The notes beneath the pieces were generated by a model. The model was not told the origin of the DNA. It saw only the letters and a list, made by a program, of their open reading frames with translations, and did no database searches. Positions 1 through 8,269 of a DNA stretch of 51,437 bases are shown piece by piece; the stretch's first letter is position 1; each line of letters begins with the position of its first letter. Source of the DNA: Vulcanimicrobiota bacterium (GTDB lineage Bacteria > Vulcanimicrobiota > Vulcanimicrobiia > Vulcanimicrobiales > Vulcanimicrobiaceae); assembly GCA_003151115.1 (NCBI GenBank), contig PLWS01000001.1:1-51437 (forward strand), read 5' to 3'. A program made the translations under genes and the position numbers.

Positions 1-742
1 TCCCTTGGAACTTGGGCCGGGCGTGGCTGAGCACGAAGGCCGAGACGTCGTAGGCCTGCTGCGGCGTGAGCGACCCCGGGGCGTTTTGCGGCATGTTGTA
101 CCGCACGAAGGCGGCCATGGTCCCGAGCCGGTGCATGCCCGCGCCTCCATTGAACGATGTCGGACCCCACAGCGGCGGGAAGGCGGCCGAACCGGCGCCC
201 GCGGCTCCGTGACAGGCGGAGCACTTCTGGGCGTAGAGCGCGGACCCGCGTTGCGCGCTCGCGGGCTGCGGCGGCGCGAATTTGGTGAGTTTTACCGATG
301 GATCGGGCGTTGCGCCGATCGGCGTACCGCGCGAAAGATACGCGATGTAAGCGACCAGCGCGATCATCTCCCGGCTGTTGTATGCCGGCGGCTTACCGTT
401 CATGCTGTAAAGAAAACATTCGGCCAGCCGGTCTTGCAGCGCGATCATGCGTCGCGCGCGCGCGTTCCATTGCGGAAACTGTCCATAGATGCCGACGAAG
501 CTGCCGCCTTTGGGTTGCGTCCCGCCCGCGACGTGACACGCCGCGCAGTCCAAATTCGCAACGACATAACCGCGCATATGCGCGCGCGTGTTGACGATCA
601 GTTCGCGTCCGTAGCGGATCAGATCGCCGGATGCGCCGGCCGGAAGAGATTTCTCGTCGTACGCCGGCGCCCGCGCCGGCGCACTTTGACTCGCGCATGC
701 AGCCAGCGCGCAAACCGTGAGAAGCAGCGCGAGCTTTTTCAT
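1..742 (-). CDS. TsdA-like diheme c-type cytochrome lipoprotein (3' end cut by window)
   Basis: Read directly from the minus strand; no stop codon is reached before the window edge, so the C-terminus is missing. The start ATG gives a short hydrophobic leader ending in a lipobox-like LAAC, so a lipoprotein is likely. Two CxxCH haem sites are visible: CAACH near residue 63 and CSACH near residue 174. Between them lie a GIYGQFP stretch and SMNGKPP, and after the second haem PLWG, SFNGGAGM and NMP; this pattern fits thiosulfate dehydrogenase/tetrathionate reductase (TsdA) cytochromes. The start overlaps the stop of the DsrE-like gene by 4 bp, so the two are translationally coupled. Thiosulfate as substrate is inference; another periplasmic electron-transfer role is possible. 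Confidence 0.8.
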   Translation of the reverse strand, partial: MKKLALLLTVCALAACASQSAPARAPAYDEKSLPAGASGDLIRYGRELIVNTRAHMRGYVVANLDCAACHVAGGTQPKGGSFVGIYGQFPQWNARARRMIALQDRLAECFLYSMNGKPPAYNSREMIALVAYIAYLSRGTPIGATPDPSVKLTKFAPPQPASAQRGSALYAQKCSACHGAAGAGSAAFPPLWGPTSFNGGAGMHRLGTMAAFVRYNMPQNAPGSLTPQQAYDVSAFVLSHARPKFQG

Positions 743-1428
743 GCGAAGGTTAGCGTCAGGTAGCTGTAATGATAACGTTGCTGCAGTTCGGCGATGGCGG
801 CGATCATCGCGGGGACGACGACCGCGCCCGGAATCAAGTGCGTCAAGATGTCGTCGGCTACGGCGCTCGCATCCATGCCGGCCGGCGCGAAACCGTTTTT
901 CACGATCGCGCGCGCCTGTTCTTCAACCGCCGTGTGACAGGTCAAAACGACCATACCGCGGCTCTGCAGCGTCGCGATCGACGTATCTTGAAACACGCTT
1001 TGCGGATCGTCGGGATCGGTCGTGCTGAGGAATACGTTCGGTGGACGCAGGAAGATATTCGAGTCGAGCGCCTTTCCGGCCGCGTCCTTCAACCCGAAAG
1101 CTTCGCCGATGCGGTATTTCTGCCACACGTCGTCTGAGTAGGTGTACGCACTCGACGGTCCGTGCGGCGCCAGCACCATGCCGATCCGATCCGGCCGGTA
1201 TCCGAAGCCGAAATGCAGACCGTTGAGTCCGTTCTTCATATTATTGAAGATCGCCGGATGAAACGAGACGGCTTCCCAAACTTGGCGGATGTCCGCCGGC
1301 TTGTTGACCGCGCGCGCGAAAGCGGCAGCGTCGAAGTTCGCGCGCCGTTCGACGAAGTTCGATCCGCCGGGCACGCTCGTGGCGGCCGCAGCTATAGTAG
1401 CGCTGGAAAGGAACGACGCCCGATTCAT
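739..1428 (-). CDS. Exported DsrE/F-like protein
   Basis: A 229-residue protein. The N-terminus (MNR, then an Ala/Ser-rich hydrophobic stretch) looks like an export signal, although no clear twin arginine is present. The C-terminal third (GMVVLTCHTAVEEQARAIVKNG, then a VPA-type motif and a terminal YLTLTF strand) resembles DsrE/DsrF-like folds, with one Cys in LTCH. An AAAGGTG ribosome site lies 5 nt before the ATG. It overlaps the downstream TsdA-like cytochrome by 4 bp, which suggests a periplasmic sulfur-compound role. Only 34 bp separate it from the divergent hydrolase gene, so at least one promoter must lie inside the opposite gene. The family call is moderate and the function is inferred from context. 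Confidence 0.6.
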   Translation of the reverse strand: MNRASFLSSATIAAAATSVPGGSNFVERRANFDAAAFARAVNKPADIRQVWEAVSFHPAIFNNMKNGLNGLHFGFGYRPDRIGMVLAPHGPSSAYTYSDDVWQKYRIGEAFGLKDAAGKALDSNIFLRPPNVFLSTTDPDDPQSVFQDTSIATLQSRGMVVLTCHTAVEEQARAIVKNGFAPAGMDASAVADDILTHLIPGAVVVPAMIAAIAELQQRYHYSYLTLTFA

Positions 1429-1462
1429 GAATCACCTTTCTTTGACGCGGGGGAATTACGCC

Positions 1463-2317
1463 ATGAACGAAATTGATCCCACAAACTCCACTAGCCCGAA
1501 CGTGCGGCGCTCGACGTTTCTTGGAGCCACCGCCGCAGCCGCTGCCGGAACCGCGACGATCGGGCCGGCCTTCGCGCAATCCATGCTCGGCAAGCCGCAT
1601 CCGCCGCTCGTTCCGGAAGACGATCCGGGCATTTCGGTCGAGCACGTCCGGCTGGAAAGCCCCGCCGGCGCGATTCCCGCATATGCCGCGCTGCCGCGCA
1701 ATGCGACGGCAACGACGCCGGCGATCGTCGTCACGATGCATATTTGGGGCGTCGACACTTCCATTCGCGACTTCATCCGGCGGCTCGCGAAAGCTGGATA
1801 CTCCGCCATCGGTCCAGACCTATATGGCCGCATGGGCGCGCCGTCCGGCGACGGCGTGACCGATTTCTCCGTCTTCAGGCCGTTCGCGCAGAAACTCGAT
1901 CGCCCGCAAGTGGCGAGCGATCTGCGCGCCAGCGCGCAATGGTTAAAGACGCGTCAGGCACGCGCGCGCGCTGCAGTCACGGGGTTTTGCATGGGCGGTA
2001 CGCTCGCGCTGCGCCAAATGATCGATAATCCCGATATTTTCGCCGCTGCCGGCGCATGGTATGGCAACCCAGCGGGAATCGATCCCGCCGCGGTCACGAT
2101 GCCGGTTCTGGGCAGCTACGGCGGTCGCGACACCAGCATTCCGGCCGACTCCGTTCATGCGTTCCAAAAAGGCTTGCACGTCCCCAACGATATCGCGATC
2201 TACGACGACGCCGGGCACGCGTTCTTCGACGATCAGCGATCGTCGTACGTCGCCGACGCAGCCGAAGACAGCTGGCGCCGCGCACTGGCCTTTTTCACAA
2301 AGTATTTAACCGCTTAG
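1463..2317 (+). CDS. Tat-exported dienelactone hydrolase family protein
   Basis: A 284-residue alpha/beta hydrolase. The ATG at 1463 was chosen over longer in-frame options because GGGGGAATT precedes it and because it gives a Tat-type leader: NVRRSTFLGATAAAAAG, cleaving after AFA. The dienelactone hydrolase triad is complete: Cys176 in GFCMGG, Asp223 in GGRDTSIP and His252 in DAGHAFF. These enzymes hydrolyse cyclic enol-lactones or related esters, but many carry a DLH label without known substrates. The Tat leader puts it in the periplasm, unusual for aromatic-degradation DLH. It is divergent from the DsrE-like gene, and rmuC follows after 16 bp on the same strand. Confidence 0.85.
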   Translation: MNEIDPTNSTSPNVRRSTFLGATAAAAAGTATIGPAFAQSMLGKPHPPLVPEDDPGISVEHVRLESPAGAIPAYAALPRNATATTPAIVVTMHIWGVDTSIRDFIRRLAKAGYSAIGPDLYGRMGAPSGDGVTDFSVFRPFAQKLDRPQVASDLRASAQWLKTRQARARAAVTGFCMGGTLALRQMIDNPDIFAAAGAWYGNPAGIDPAAVTMPVLGSYGGRDTSIPADSVHAFQKGLHVPNDIAIYDDAGHAFFDDQRSSYVADAAEDSWRRALAFFTKYLTA

Positions 2318-2333
2318 CGCGAATCGGTCAGAG

Positions 2334-3449
2334 GTGACGATCTCGCTCGCCGTTCTCTTCGCGCTGTTTGGCGGCGTGGCCGCGGGTGCCGCGATTATGT
2401 GGTTTGCCGCGGGACGGCTCAAAGCCGAACTGCACGAAGCTAACGCGCGCGTAGCCGAAATGCAGCGCGACTCATTCCTGACCCTCGCCAACGAAAAGTT
2501 TGCGGCGATGGTTTCGCCGGTTCAGCAGAAGCTGACCGAGTTCGATGCGCTCGTTCGCGAAATGGAAGAAAAGCGCGCCGGCGCCTACGAAGGCCTGCGC
2601 GAGCAAATAACCGGACTCATCGATCGCAGCGGCAAGATGGAAACCGCCGCAACGCAGCTCTCCGCCGCGCTGCGCAATCCGACGACCCGCGGAAAATGGG
2701 GCGAGATCCAGTTGCGGCGCGTCGTCGAACTTGCCGGCATGGAAGCGTACTGCGATTTCGGCGAGCAGCAGACGCTGCAAACCGGAGAAGATCGCGGACG
2801 CCCCGATCTCACCGTGCAGCTTCCCGGAAACTCGCGCATCTTCGTGGATGCGAAGGTTCCGCTCAACGCCTTTCTCGAGGCCGTCGAGCTTCCCGACGAA
2901 GCCGGCCGGCGCGAACGCTTTCGCGCGCACGCCGCCGCTTTCAAGAATCACGTCGATCAGCTGGCGCGGCGGAACTACCAGCGCGCCGAACGTTCGGCGG
3001 ATTTCGTCGTGATGTTCGTGCCGGGCGAAGCGTTCCTGAGCGCCGCTTGCACCGAGAATCCCGATCTCATCGAATACGGCGCCGGCAAAGACGTCTACAT
3101 CGCGAGCCCGCTCACGATGATCGGCCTGCTTCGTTCGTACGCGTTGGGCTGGCAGCACCGGCAGCAGGAAGAGAACGCAAAAAAGATCGCGGAAGCCGCG
3201 CGCGTGCTCTACGATCGCGTGCGTGCGTTTGCCGGACATATCGCGTCGATCGGCGCGAGCCTCGAGAAAGCCGTCGGCGCCTACAACAGCGCGGTCGGAT
3301 CGATGGAGAGCCGCGTGCTGCCGCAGGGCCGCAAGATCCGCGAGCTTGCCTCGCTGCCCGACGCGGAGCTTCCCGAACTCGTGCCGGTGGAGCTCGCGAC
3401 GCGCGAAATCACCGCGCTCGACGCGCAGCAGCGCAAGAACGCCGGCTAA
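2334..3449 (+). CDS. rmuC: DNA recombination protein RmuC
   Basis: A 371-residue protein with an N-terminal transmembrane helix (residues 2-24), a coiled-coil segment to about residue 110, and the RmuC nuclease-like core. Core landmarks are RGKWGEIQLRRVVELAGM, PDLTVQLPG, FVDAKVPLNAF and SPLTMIGLLR. RmuC limits inversions and recombination at short inverted repeats in E. coli and has a predicted restriction-endonuclease-like fold; its molecular activity is poorly known. The GTG at 2334 is the only start that keeps the membrane helix. It lies 16 bp after the hydrolase stop, so co-transcription is possible. Confidence 0.93.
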   Translation: MTISLAVLFALFGGVAAGAAIMWFAAGRLKAELHEANARVAEMQRDSFLTLANEKFAAMVSPVQQKLTEFDALVREMEEKRAGAYEGLREQITGLIDRSGKMETAATQLSAALRNPTTRGKWGEIQLRRVVELAGMEAYCDFGEQQTLQTGEDRGRPDLTVQLPGNSRIFVDAKVPLNAFLEAVELPDEAGRRERFRAHAAAFKNHVDQLARRNYQRAERSADFVVMFVPGEAFLSAACTENPDLIEYGAGKDVYIASPLTMIGLLRSYALGWQHRQQEENAKKIAEAARVLYDRVRAFAGHIASIGASLEKAVGAYNSAVGSMESRVLPQGRKIRELASLPDAELPELVPVELATREITALDAQQRKNAG

Positions 3450-3464
3450 AGCCGCCGGTTCAGA

Positions 3465-4004
3465 TCAGTGCGGGGACGCCTCGTACTGCTGCAGCGCCTG
3501 CAGCGTATTGGTGACGTGCATCGCCGGATTTAGGTCGGTGTAGGTGTAGATGATCTTGCCATTAGGCGCGATCACGTACGAGGTCCGGTTGGCATAGGTG
3601 GGATTTTGCTGAAGGACCGCGTCGTACGCTTTGGCTACGGTCAGCTGCGGGTCGGCCGCGACGGCAAACTTGCTACGGCATTCGCTGACCGAGAATCTGT
3701 TCAGCGTGTCGATGGTGTCATGTGAGACGCCGATCACGGTGGCGCCTAATTTCTTGTATTGATCGACCGCATCGGCGAAATCGTGCGCTTCGATGGTGCA
3801 GCCCTTGGTGAACGCGGCCGGATAAAAATAGAGAACGACCGGCCCCTTTTTCAGTGCGTCGGCGAGATTGAAATCGAAGACTTTGCCGCCGAGCGAAGCT
3901 TGCGCCTTGAAATCGGGCGCAGTCGCGCCGGTTTGCAAGCTGGCAAGAGCGGGTGCGGAAGCGAGCGCCGCCAATGCGGCGGTGAAAAAAAGACGACGGT
4001 ACAT
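3465..4004 (-). CDS. Secreted peroxiredoxin (Bcp/PrxQ type)
   Basis: A 179-residue protein with a Sec signal peptide (MYRRLFF..., cleavage near ALAS at about residue 22), so it acts outside the cytoplasm. The peroxidatic site is FYPAAFTKGC with Thr66 and Cys69; a conserved Arg follows in NRTSYVI. The usual PrxQ resolving Cys five residues later (CxxxxC) is His74 here. A second Cys, Cys109, lies in SECRSKF and could resolve a disulfide if PrxQ alpha-3-type chemistry applies. It reduces peroxides, with a thiol partner not identified in the window. AAGGAG lies 5 nt before the ATG. It is divergent from the RraB-like gene and convergent with rmuC. Confidence 0.9.
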   Translation of the reverse strand: MYRRLFFTAALAALASAPALASLQTGATAPDFKAQASLGGKVFDFNLADALKKGPVVLYFYPAAFTKGCTIEAHDFADAVDQYKKLGATVIGVSHDTIDTLNRFSVSECRSKFAVAADPQLTVAKAYDAVLQQNPTYANRTSYVIAPNGKIIYTYTDLNPAMHVTNTLQALQQYEASPH

Positions 4005-4088
4005 GAGCGCTCCTTAGATAATGATGCGGCCGCTGAAAGCTACGTTCGAAAGGACGGGCTGGGCGGCCTTTGGGAAAGAACGTTGGGC

Positions 4089-4811
4089 ATGGCGGACTGG
4101 TCGTCGTACTTTGCGCGCGTCGATGGAGAGCCGATCTCGGTGGCCGTCGATCTGGCGCTGCGCGACGGCGCCCCGCAGCCGGGCAAGGCAACCGCGTACA
4201 CGCTTGCGGTCACGCTGCTTGAGCCCGACAGCCACGGCATGACCGGCGCCGGCGAATACCGCGTATTGCAGCGCGTCGAAGAGGAGCTCGCGTCGGCACT
4301 CGAACCGGCCGGCTTGGTCGAAGCGGGGCGCGTGACGGGCCGCGGCATGCGCACCTTCCATTACTACGGCCCGGATAGCGACGACGTCTCTTCGCGCGTT
4401 GCAAACGTCATGTCCGGTCACAAGGAGTACACCTACAGTATGCTGGCGGCCGACGATCCGCTGTGGGCGATCTACACGAACTACCTCTATCCCGATCCGC
4501 AGCAGATGGCGTTCGCCAACGACATGAAGGCGCTGCAAGTGCTGATCGACGCAGGCGACGACCTGGAAAAACGCCGTCCGATCGAACACACGGTGACCTT
4601 CGACGACGGCGAAAAGCGCGACGGCTTCGCACGCGCCATGGCCAACAAAGGCTACCGCGTCGCGATCGACGCGAGCGAAAACGCCGTGCGCTGCGCGAAG
4701 CTGGACACCGTCGATCCGTTTAAGATTACGGAGATGCGCGTCGCACTGACGACACTAGCCGAGGAGTTCGGCGGCGATTACTCAGGCTGGTCGACAGCGG
4801 TACAGAGCTAA
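4089..4811 (+). CDS. DUF695 + RraB domain protein (candidate RNase E/G regulator)
   Basis: A 240-residue cytoplasmic protein. The ATG at 4089 was chosen because MADWSSYFARVDGEPISVAV is the typical DUF695 start and GGAAAG lies about 10 nt upstream. Residues 1-130 match DUF695. Residues 135-235 (ALQVLIDAGDDLEKRRPIEH, GFARAMANKGYRVAI, LAEEFGGDYSGW) match RraB/DUF1260. E. coli RraB binds RNase E and alters its activity; whether this homologue does so is inference. An RNase E/G gene lies 9 kb away. The stop overlaps the convergent acyl-CoA dehydrogenase stop by 4 bp. Confidence 0.8.
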   Translation: MADWSSYFARVDGEPISVAVDLALRDGAPQPGKATAYTLAVTLLEPDSHGMTGAGEYRVLQRVEEELASALEPAGLVEAGRVTGRGMRTFHYYGPDSDDVSSRVANVMSGHKEYTYSMLAADDPLWAIYTNYLYPDPQQMAFANDMKALQVLIDAGDDLEKRRPIEHTVTFDDGEKRDGFARAMANKGYRVAIDASENAVRCAKLDTVDPFKITEMRVALTTLAEEFGGDYSGWSTAVQS

Positions 4812-5956
4812 AGCCCGATCAGCTTCGCAAGGATCATGCGCTGCACTTCGTTGGTGCCTTCGCCGATTTCGTTGATTTTTTGATCGCGGTACATGCGCGA
4901 GACCGGATATTCGTCCATGAAACCATAGCCGCCGTGAATCTGCACGGCATCGTTCACGACGCGGTGTGAGACCTCGGCCGCGTAGAGTTTCGCATAGCTC
5001 GCGCTCTGAACGAAATCGCGACCCTGATCTTTCTCCCAGGCCGCCTTGAGCACCATGAGTTCGGCATGTTCGATCTCCGTGGCCATGTCGACGATCTTGA
5101 ACGCGATGGCTTGAAACTTGCTGATCGGTTTTCCGAACGCATGCCGTTCTTTCGCATACTTCACGGATTCGTCATACGCGCCGCGCGCGAGGCCGACCGA
5201 GAGCGCCGCTACCGAGATGCGCCCGCCGTCGAGGATCGTCAAGAAATTCTTGAGTCCGTCGCCGCGCGCTCCAAGAATGTTTTCTTCGGAAATCTCACAA
5301 TCGGTGAAGACCAGCTCCCGCGTATCCGACGCACGCCAGCCCATCTTGCGGTATTTCTTACTGCGTGTGAAACCGGGCGCATCTTGCGGCAGGATCAGAT
5401 TGCTGATCTCGGGCTTGCCGTCGGGGCGCTTACCGGTCACCGCCGTGATCGTGGTGCCCGCCGTCATGTCGGTCCCGCTGTTGGTGATGAACGCTTTGGT
5501 GCCGTTGACGATCCATTTGCCGTCACGCAGCACCGCTTTCGTCTGCGTATTGCCCGCGTCGCTTCCGGCATTGGGCTCGGTCAGCCCGAAGCCCCACAGC
5601 TTCTCCCCGCGCGCCAGCGGAACCAGATAGCGCTCTTTTTGCTCGCTCGTTCCGAACAGGTAGAACGGCATCGCACCGAGCGAAACGTGCGCCGCCATCG
5701 TGATCGCCGTCGACGCGTCCGCCCGCGCCAGTTCCATGACGGCGAGCGCGTAGCTCACCGTATCGGCGCCCGATCCGCCGTACTCTTCGGGAAACGGCAG
5801 CCCCATCAGTCCGAGGCCGGCCATTTCGCGCACCAGATCGTATGGAAACGCTTCCTCGCGGTCCATCTCTTCAGCGCGCGGCGCAACCCGTTCGCGTGCG
5901 AATTCCCGCACGGTCCGCCGGATGGCCTCTTGTTCGGCAGTTAAGTCAAGATTCAT
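4808..5956 (-). CDS. Acyl-CoA dehydrogenase
   Basis: A full-length 382-residue flavoprotein of the short/medium-chain acyl-CoA dehydrogenase family. Visible landmarks are the FAD/substrate segment FGLTEPNAGSDAGNTQT, the middle-domain MGWRASDTRELVF, QIHGGYGFMDEYPVSRMYRD and the C-terminal EGTNEVQRMILA, which contains the family's usual catalytic-glutamate position. It oxidises an acyl-CoA to the enoyl-CoA and passes electrons to ETF. Chain-length specificity cannot be told from sequence reading. No beta-oxidation partners are adjacent. It is divergent from ftsE across 49 bp. Confidence 0.95.
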   Translation of the reverse strand: MNLDLTAEQEAIRRTVREFARERVAPRAEEMDREEAFPYDLVREMAGLGLMGLPFPEEYGGSGADTVSYALAVMELARADASTAITMAAHVSLGAMPFYLFGTSEQKERYLVPLARGEKLWGFGLTEPNAGSDAGNTQTKAVLRDGKWIVNGTKAFITNSGTDMTAGTTITAVTGKRPDGKPEISNLILPQDAPGFTRSKKYRKMGWRASDTRELVFTDCEISEENILGARGDGLKNFLTILDGGRISVAALSVGLARGAYDESVKYAKERHAFGKPISKFQAIAFKIVDMATEIEHAELMVLKAAWEKDQGRDFVQSASYAKLYAAEVSHRVVNDAVQIHGGYGFMDEYPVSRMYRDQKINEIGEGTNEVQRMILAKLIGL

Positions 5957-6005
5957 AACTAGCGAAGGTATCCGTTCGGGCAGTTTGAAAAACCCTCTTG
6001 CAGCG

Positions 6006-6716
6006 ATGATCTCATTACGCGGCGTCTCGCTCGTTTATCCAAACGGAGTGCGCGCTCTCGACAACGTCAGTCTCGAGATCGGCAAGGGTGAGTTCGTCTT
6101 CCTGGTCGGTCATTCAGGAACGGGCAAATCGAGTCTGCTGCGCCTGCTGTACCGCGAAATGGGTCCCTCGAGCGGGCACATCATCGTCGACGGAATTCGC
6201 GTCGACCGCCTGGCGCGCGGCCGCATTCCCGCGCTGCGCCGCCATCTTGGCGTCGTCTTCCAAGACTACAAATTATTGAACGACAAAACGGTGTGGGAAA
6301 ACGTCGCCTTCGCGCTGCAAGTCACCGGAGCACATACGCGCGACGTGCAGCGTCAGGTGCCGCGCGCGCTCGACTTGGTCGGACTCGGCCACAAAAGCCG
6401 CATGTATCCCGACGAATTGTCGGGTGGAGAACAGCAGCGCACCGCAATCGCGCGCGCGCTGGTCAACAATCCCAAACTGCTGCTGTGCGACGAGCCCAGC
6501 GGCAATCTCGATCCGGCCAACACGACGGAGATCATGGAATTGCTGCGCCGGATCAATCTCAAAGGCACCACGGTGCTCGTCGCAACGCACAATCAAGCCG
6601 TCGTCGATCGGATGCGGCGGCGCGTCGTGCGGCTGGATAACGGCCGCGTGATCACCGATGAAGAACGAGGGTACTACTTCCTTGGACTGGGGCAGGATCA
6701 GATTCTTTCTGGGTGA
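6006..6716 (+). CDS. ftsE: Cell division ATP-binding protein FtsE
   Basis: A 236-residue ABC ATPase. The start ATG at 6006 gives the standard FtsE N-terminus MISLRGVSLVYPNG. Walker A is GHSGTGKSS, the signature is LSGGEQQR, Walker B is LLLCDEPSGNLD, and the switch His is in VATHNQ. FtsE works with FtsX at the septum, where ATP hydrolysis drives extracellular activation of peptidoglycan hydrolases. It heads a seven-gene run that includes ftsX, a histidine kinase, a response regulator and a LytM peptidase. The 3' end overlaps ftsX by 59 bp if the first ATG of ftsX is used. Confidence 0.96.
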   Translation: MISLRGVSLVYPNGVRALDNVSLEIGKGEFVFLVGHSGTGKSSLLRLLYREMGPSSGHIIVDGIRVDRLARGRIPALRRHLGVVFQDYKLLNDKTVWENVAFALQVTGAHTRDVQRQVPRALDLVGLGHKSRMYPDELSGGEQQRTAIARALVNNPKLLLCDEPSGNLDPANTTEIMELLRRINLKGTTVLVATHNQAVVDRMRRRVVRLDNGRVITDEERGYYFLGLGQDQILSG

Positions 6717-7563
6717 GGTTCAGCGGAACTTCACCCGGAACGCCGGCATGCAGATCACGGCCATCGGCACCGTCGCGGTGACGATCGTGATGCTTGGCGT
6801 TTTCTTGTACGCGCGTTCGGCGTTCATCCACGCCGAATCCGGAATCTTCAATCAGATCGAGATTTCCGCGTACGCGGATCCGTCGGCAACCGCCCCCCAA
6901 GAGGACACGATCCGCACCGCGCTGGCGAAAGATCCGCGCATTCTGAGCGTGACCTTCGTCCCCAAACGCGAGGGGCTCGCGCAAATGCGCCGTCTGATGA
7001 GGGGCGAAATCGACACGTCGCTGCTGACGGAGAATCCGCTGCCCGACAAGTTCCGCATCCGCGTCCGCGACGCGCAAGAGGTGCCGGCGGTCGCGCAGAG
7101 CATCTCCCGGCTGCCGCACGTGCAAAACGTCGAGTACGGCCGCCAGGTCGTTCAGCGGCTGCTCCAGCTCGCGGCGGTCATGCGCCCGGTGGGTATAGCA
7201 GTCATCGTGCTTTTCTTACTGGTTGCGGGGATCATCATATCCAATACCATTCGGCTGACCGTCTTCGCACGGCGCCGCGAGATTTCGATCATGCAGTTGG
7301 TCGGCGCGACCAACATGTACATCCGTATGCCGTTCATCTGCGAGGGGCTGCTGGCCGGCATTGCCGGAACCGCCATTGCCGTCGGCGCGCTCGCGCTGGC
7401 GCGAGCATCGCTGGTGCCGAAGATCGCGTCGGCGCTTCCCTGGCTTCCGATAAATACCGTGGCGATCGACGTGTCGGCGCTGGTGCTCGAATTGTTCGCC
7501 GTCGGCGCGGCGGTCGGAGCCGTCGCCTCCTGGATCGCCGTTGGCCGCTATTTACGAGCTTGA
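6658..7563 (+). CDS. ftsX: Cell division membrane protein FtsX
   Basis: A 301-residue ABC permease with FtsX topology: a cytoplasmic N-terminus, TM1 near residues 32-53, a periplasmic domain of about 120 residues, then three C-terminal helices ending VGRYLRA. A TTG at 6682 is an alternative start that would shorten the overlap with ftsE. The TM1-TM2 loop is where FtsX contacts its hydrolase partner in studied bacteria; the LytM protein three genes downstream is the obvious candidate. The C-terminus looks complete, so the kinase that follows is not a frameshifted part of FtsX. Confidence 0.95.
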   Translation: MKNEGTTSLDWGRIRFFLGEVQRNFTRNAGMQITAIGTVAVTIVMLGVFLYARSAFIHAESGIFNQIEISAYADPSATAPQEDTIRTALAKDPRILSVTFVPKREGLAQMRRLMRGEIDTSLLTENPLPDKFRIRVRDAQEVPAVAQSISRLPHVQNVEYGRQVVQRLLQLAAVMRPVGIAVIVLFLLVAGIIISNTIRLTVFARRREISIMQLVGATNMYIRMPFICEGLLAGIAGTAIAVGALALARASLVPKIASALPWLPINTVAIDVSALVLELFAVGAAVGAVASWIAVGRYLRA

Positions 7564-7573
7564 GAGTGATGCC

Positions 7574-8269
7574 ATGCGCCGCATCGACGAAATCGAACAA
7601 CTCAAAAATGAACTCGTCAGCACGGTCTCGCACGAACTCAAGACTCCGCTTGCTGCGATAAAAGCTTACACCGCGACGCTTCGCCAAAACCCCGAGCTCT
7701 TTGCGGAAAAACGTGAAGAGTATCTGCGCATCATCGAAGAGCAGACGGACCGGCTCGCGCGTCTGATCGACGATCTGCTCCTGGTGACGCGCGTCGAAGC
7801 CGGGCAATTGCTGCGCAAGCGTACGATCGTTGCGCTCGAAGCCGTCCTGGAAGAAGCTTTGGCGGCGATCCATTTCGACAAGGAACGCTACCCGGTTGTC
7901 CGCGAAACCGAAAATGCTACCGTTTCCGGCGATTCCGATCGCCTGCGGGATCTTTTTCGCAATCTGATTGAAAACGCCATCAAATACTCCCCCGACGGCG
8001 GCGCGATCACGATTCGCGCGCGCGAAGAAGCGGACGCGACGATCGTCGAGGTCAGCGATTCCGGCATCGGCATCTCCGCCGACGATCTCCCCTACGTGTT
8101 CGAACGCTTTTATCGCGTCGACTCCGAGGCCGTCGAGGCAGCCGGCGGCAGCGGTCTGGGGCTCTATATCGCTCGCGCGATCGTGCGCGCGCACGGCGGA
8201 AAAATAGAGGCCGGCAGCGAGCCCGGGCACGGCACCACATTCACGATCTCGCTGCCCAAGCGCGTCTAA
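7574..8269 (+). CDS. Sensorless (soluble) histidine kinase
   Basis: A 231-residue kinase beginning almost at the dimerisation domain. The phospho-acceptor is His20 in VSTVSHELKTPL; the N box is NLIENAIKYS, G1 is DSGIGIS, the F box is FERFYR and G2 is GSGLGL. There is no transmembrane segment, PAS, HAMP or other sensor domain. An in-frame TTG at 7541 would add 11 residues and overlap ftsX by 23 bp; the ATG at 7574 lies 10 bp after the ftsX stop. The TAATG junction couples it to the response regulator. Placement between ftsX and a regulator suggests it senses the divisome through a protein partner, which is inference. Confidence 0.9.
   Translation: MRRIDEIEQLKNELVSTVSHELKTPLAAIKAYTATLRQNPELFAEKREEYLRIIEEQTDRLARLIDDLLLVTRVEAGQLLRKRTIVALEAVLEEALAAIHFDKERYPVVRETENATVSGDSDRLRDLFRNLIENAIKYSPDGGAITIRAREEADATIVEVSDSGIGISADDLPYVFERFYRVDSEAVEAAGGSGLGLYIARAIVRAHGGKIEAGSEPGHGTTFTISLPKRV

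Noticed and set aside
5-763. Plus-strand open frame at the window start
   Set aside because: It is antisense to a clear diheme cytochrome with two CxxCH sites on the minus strand.
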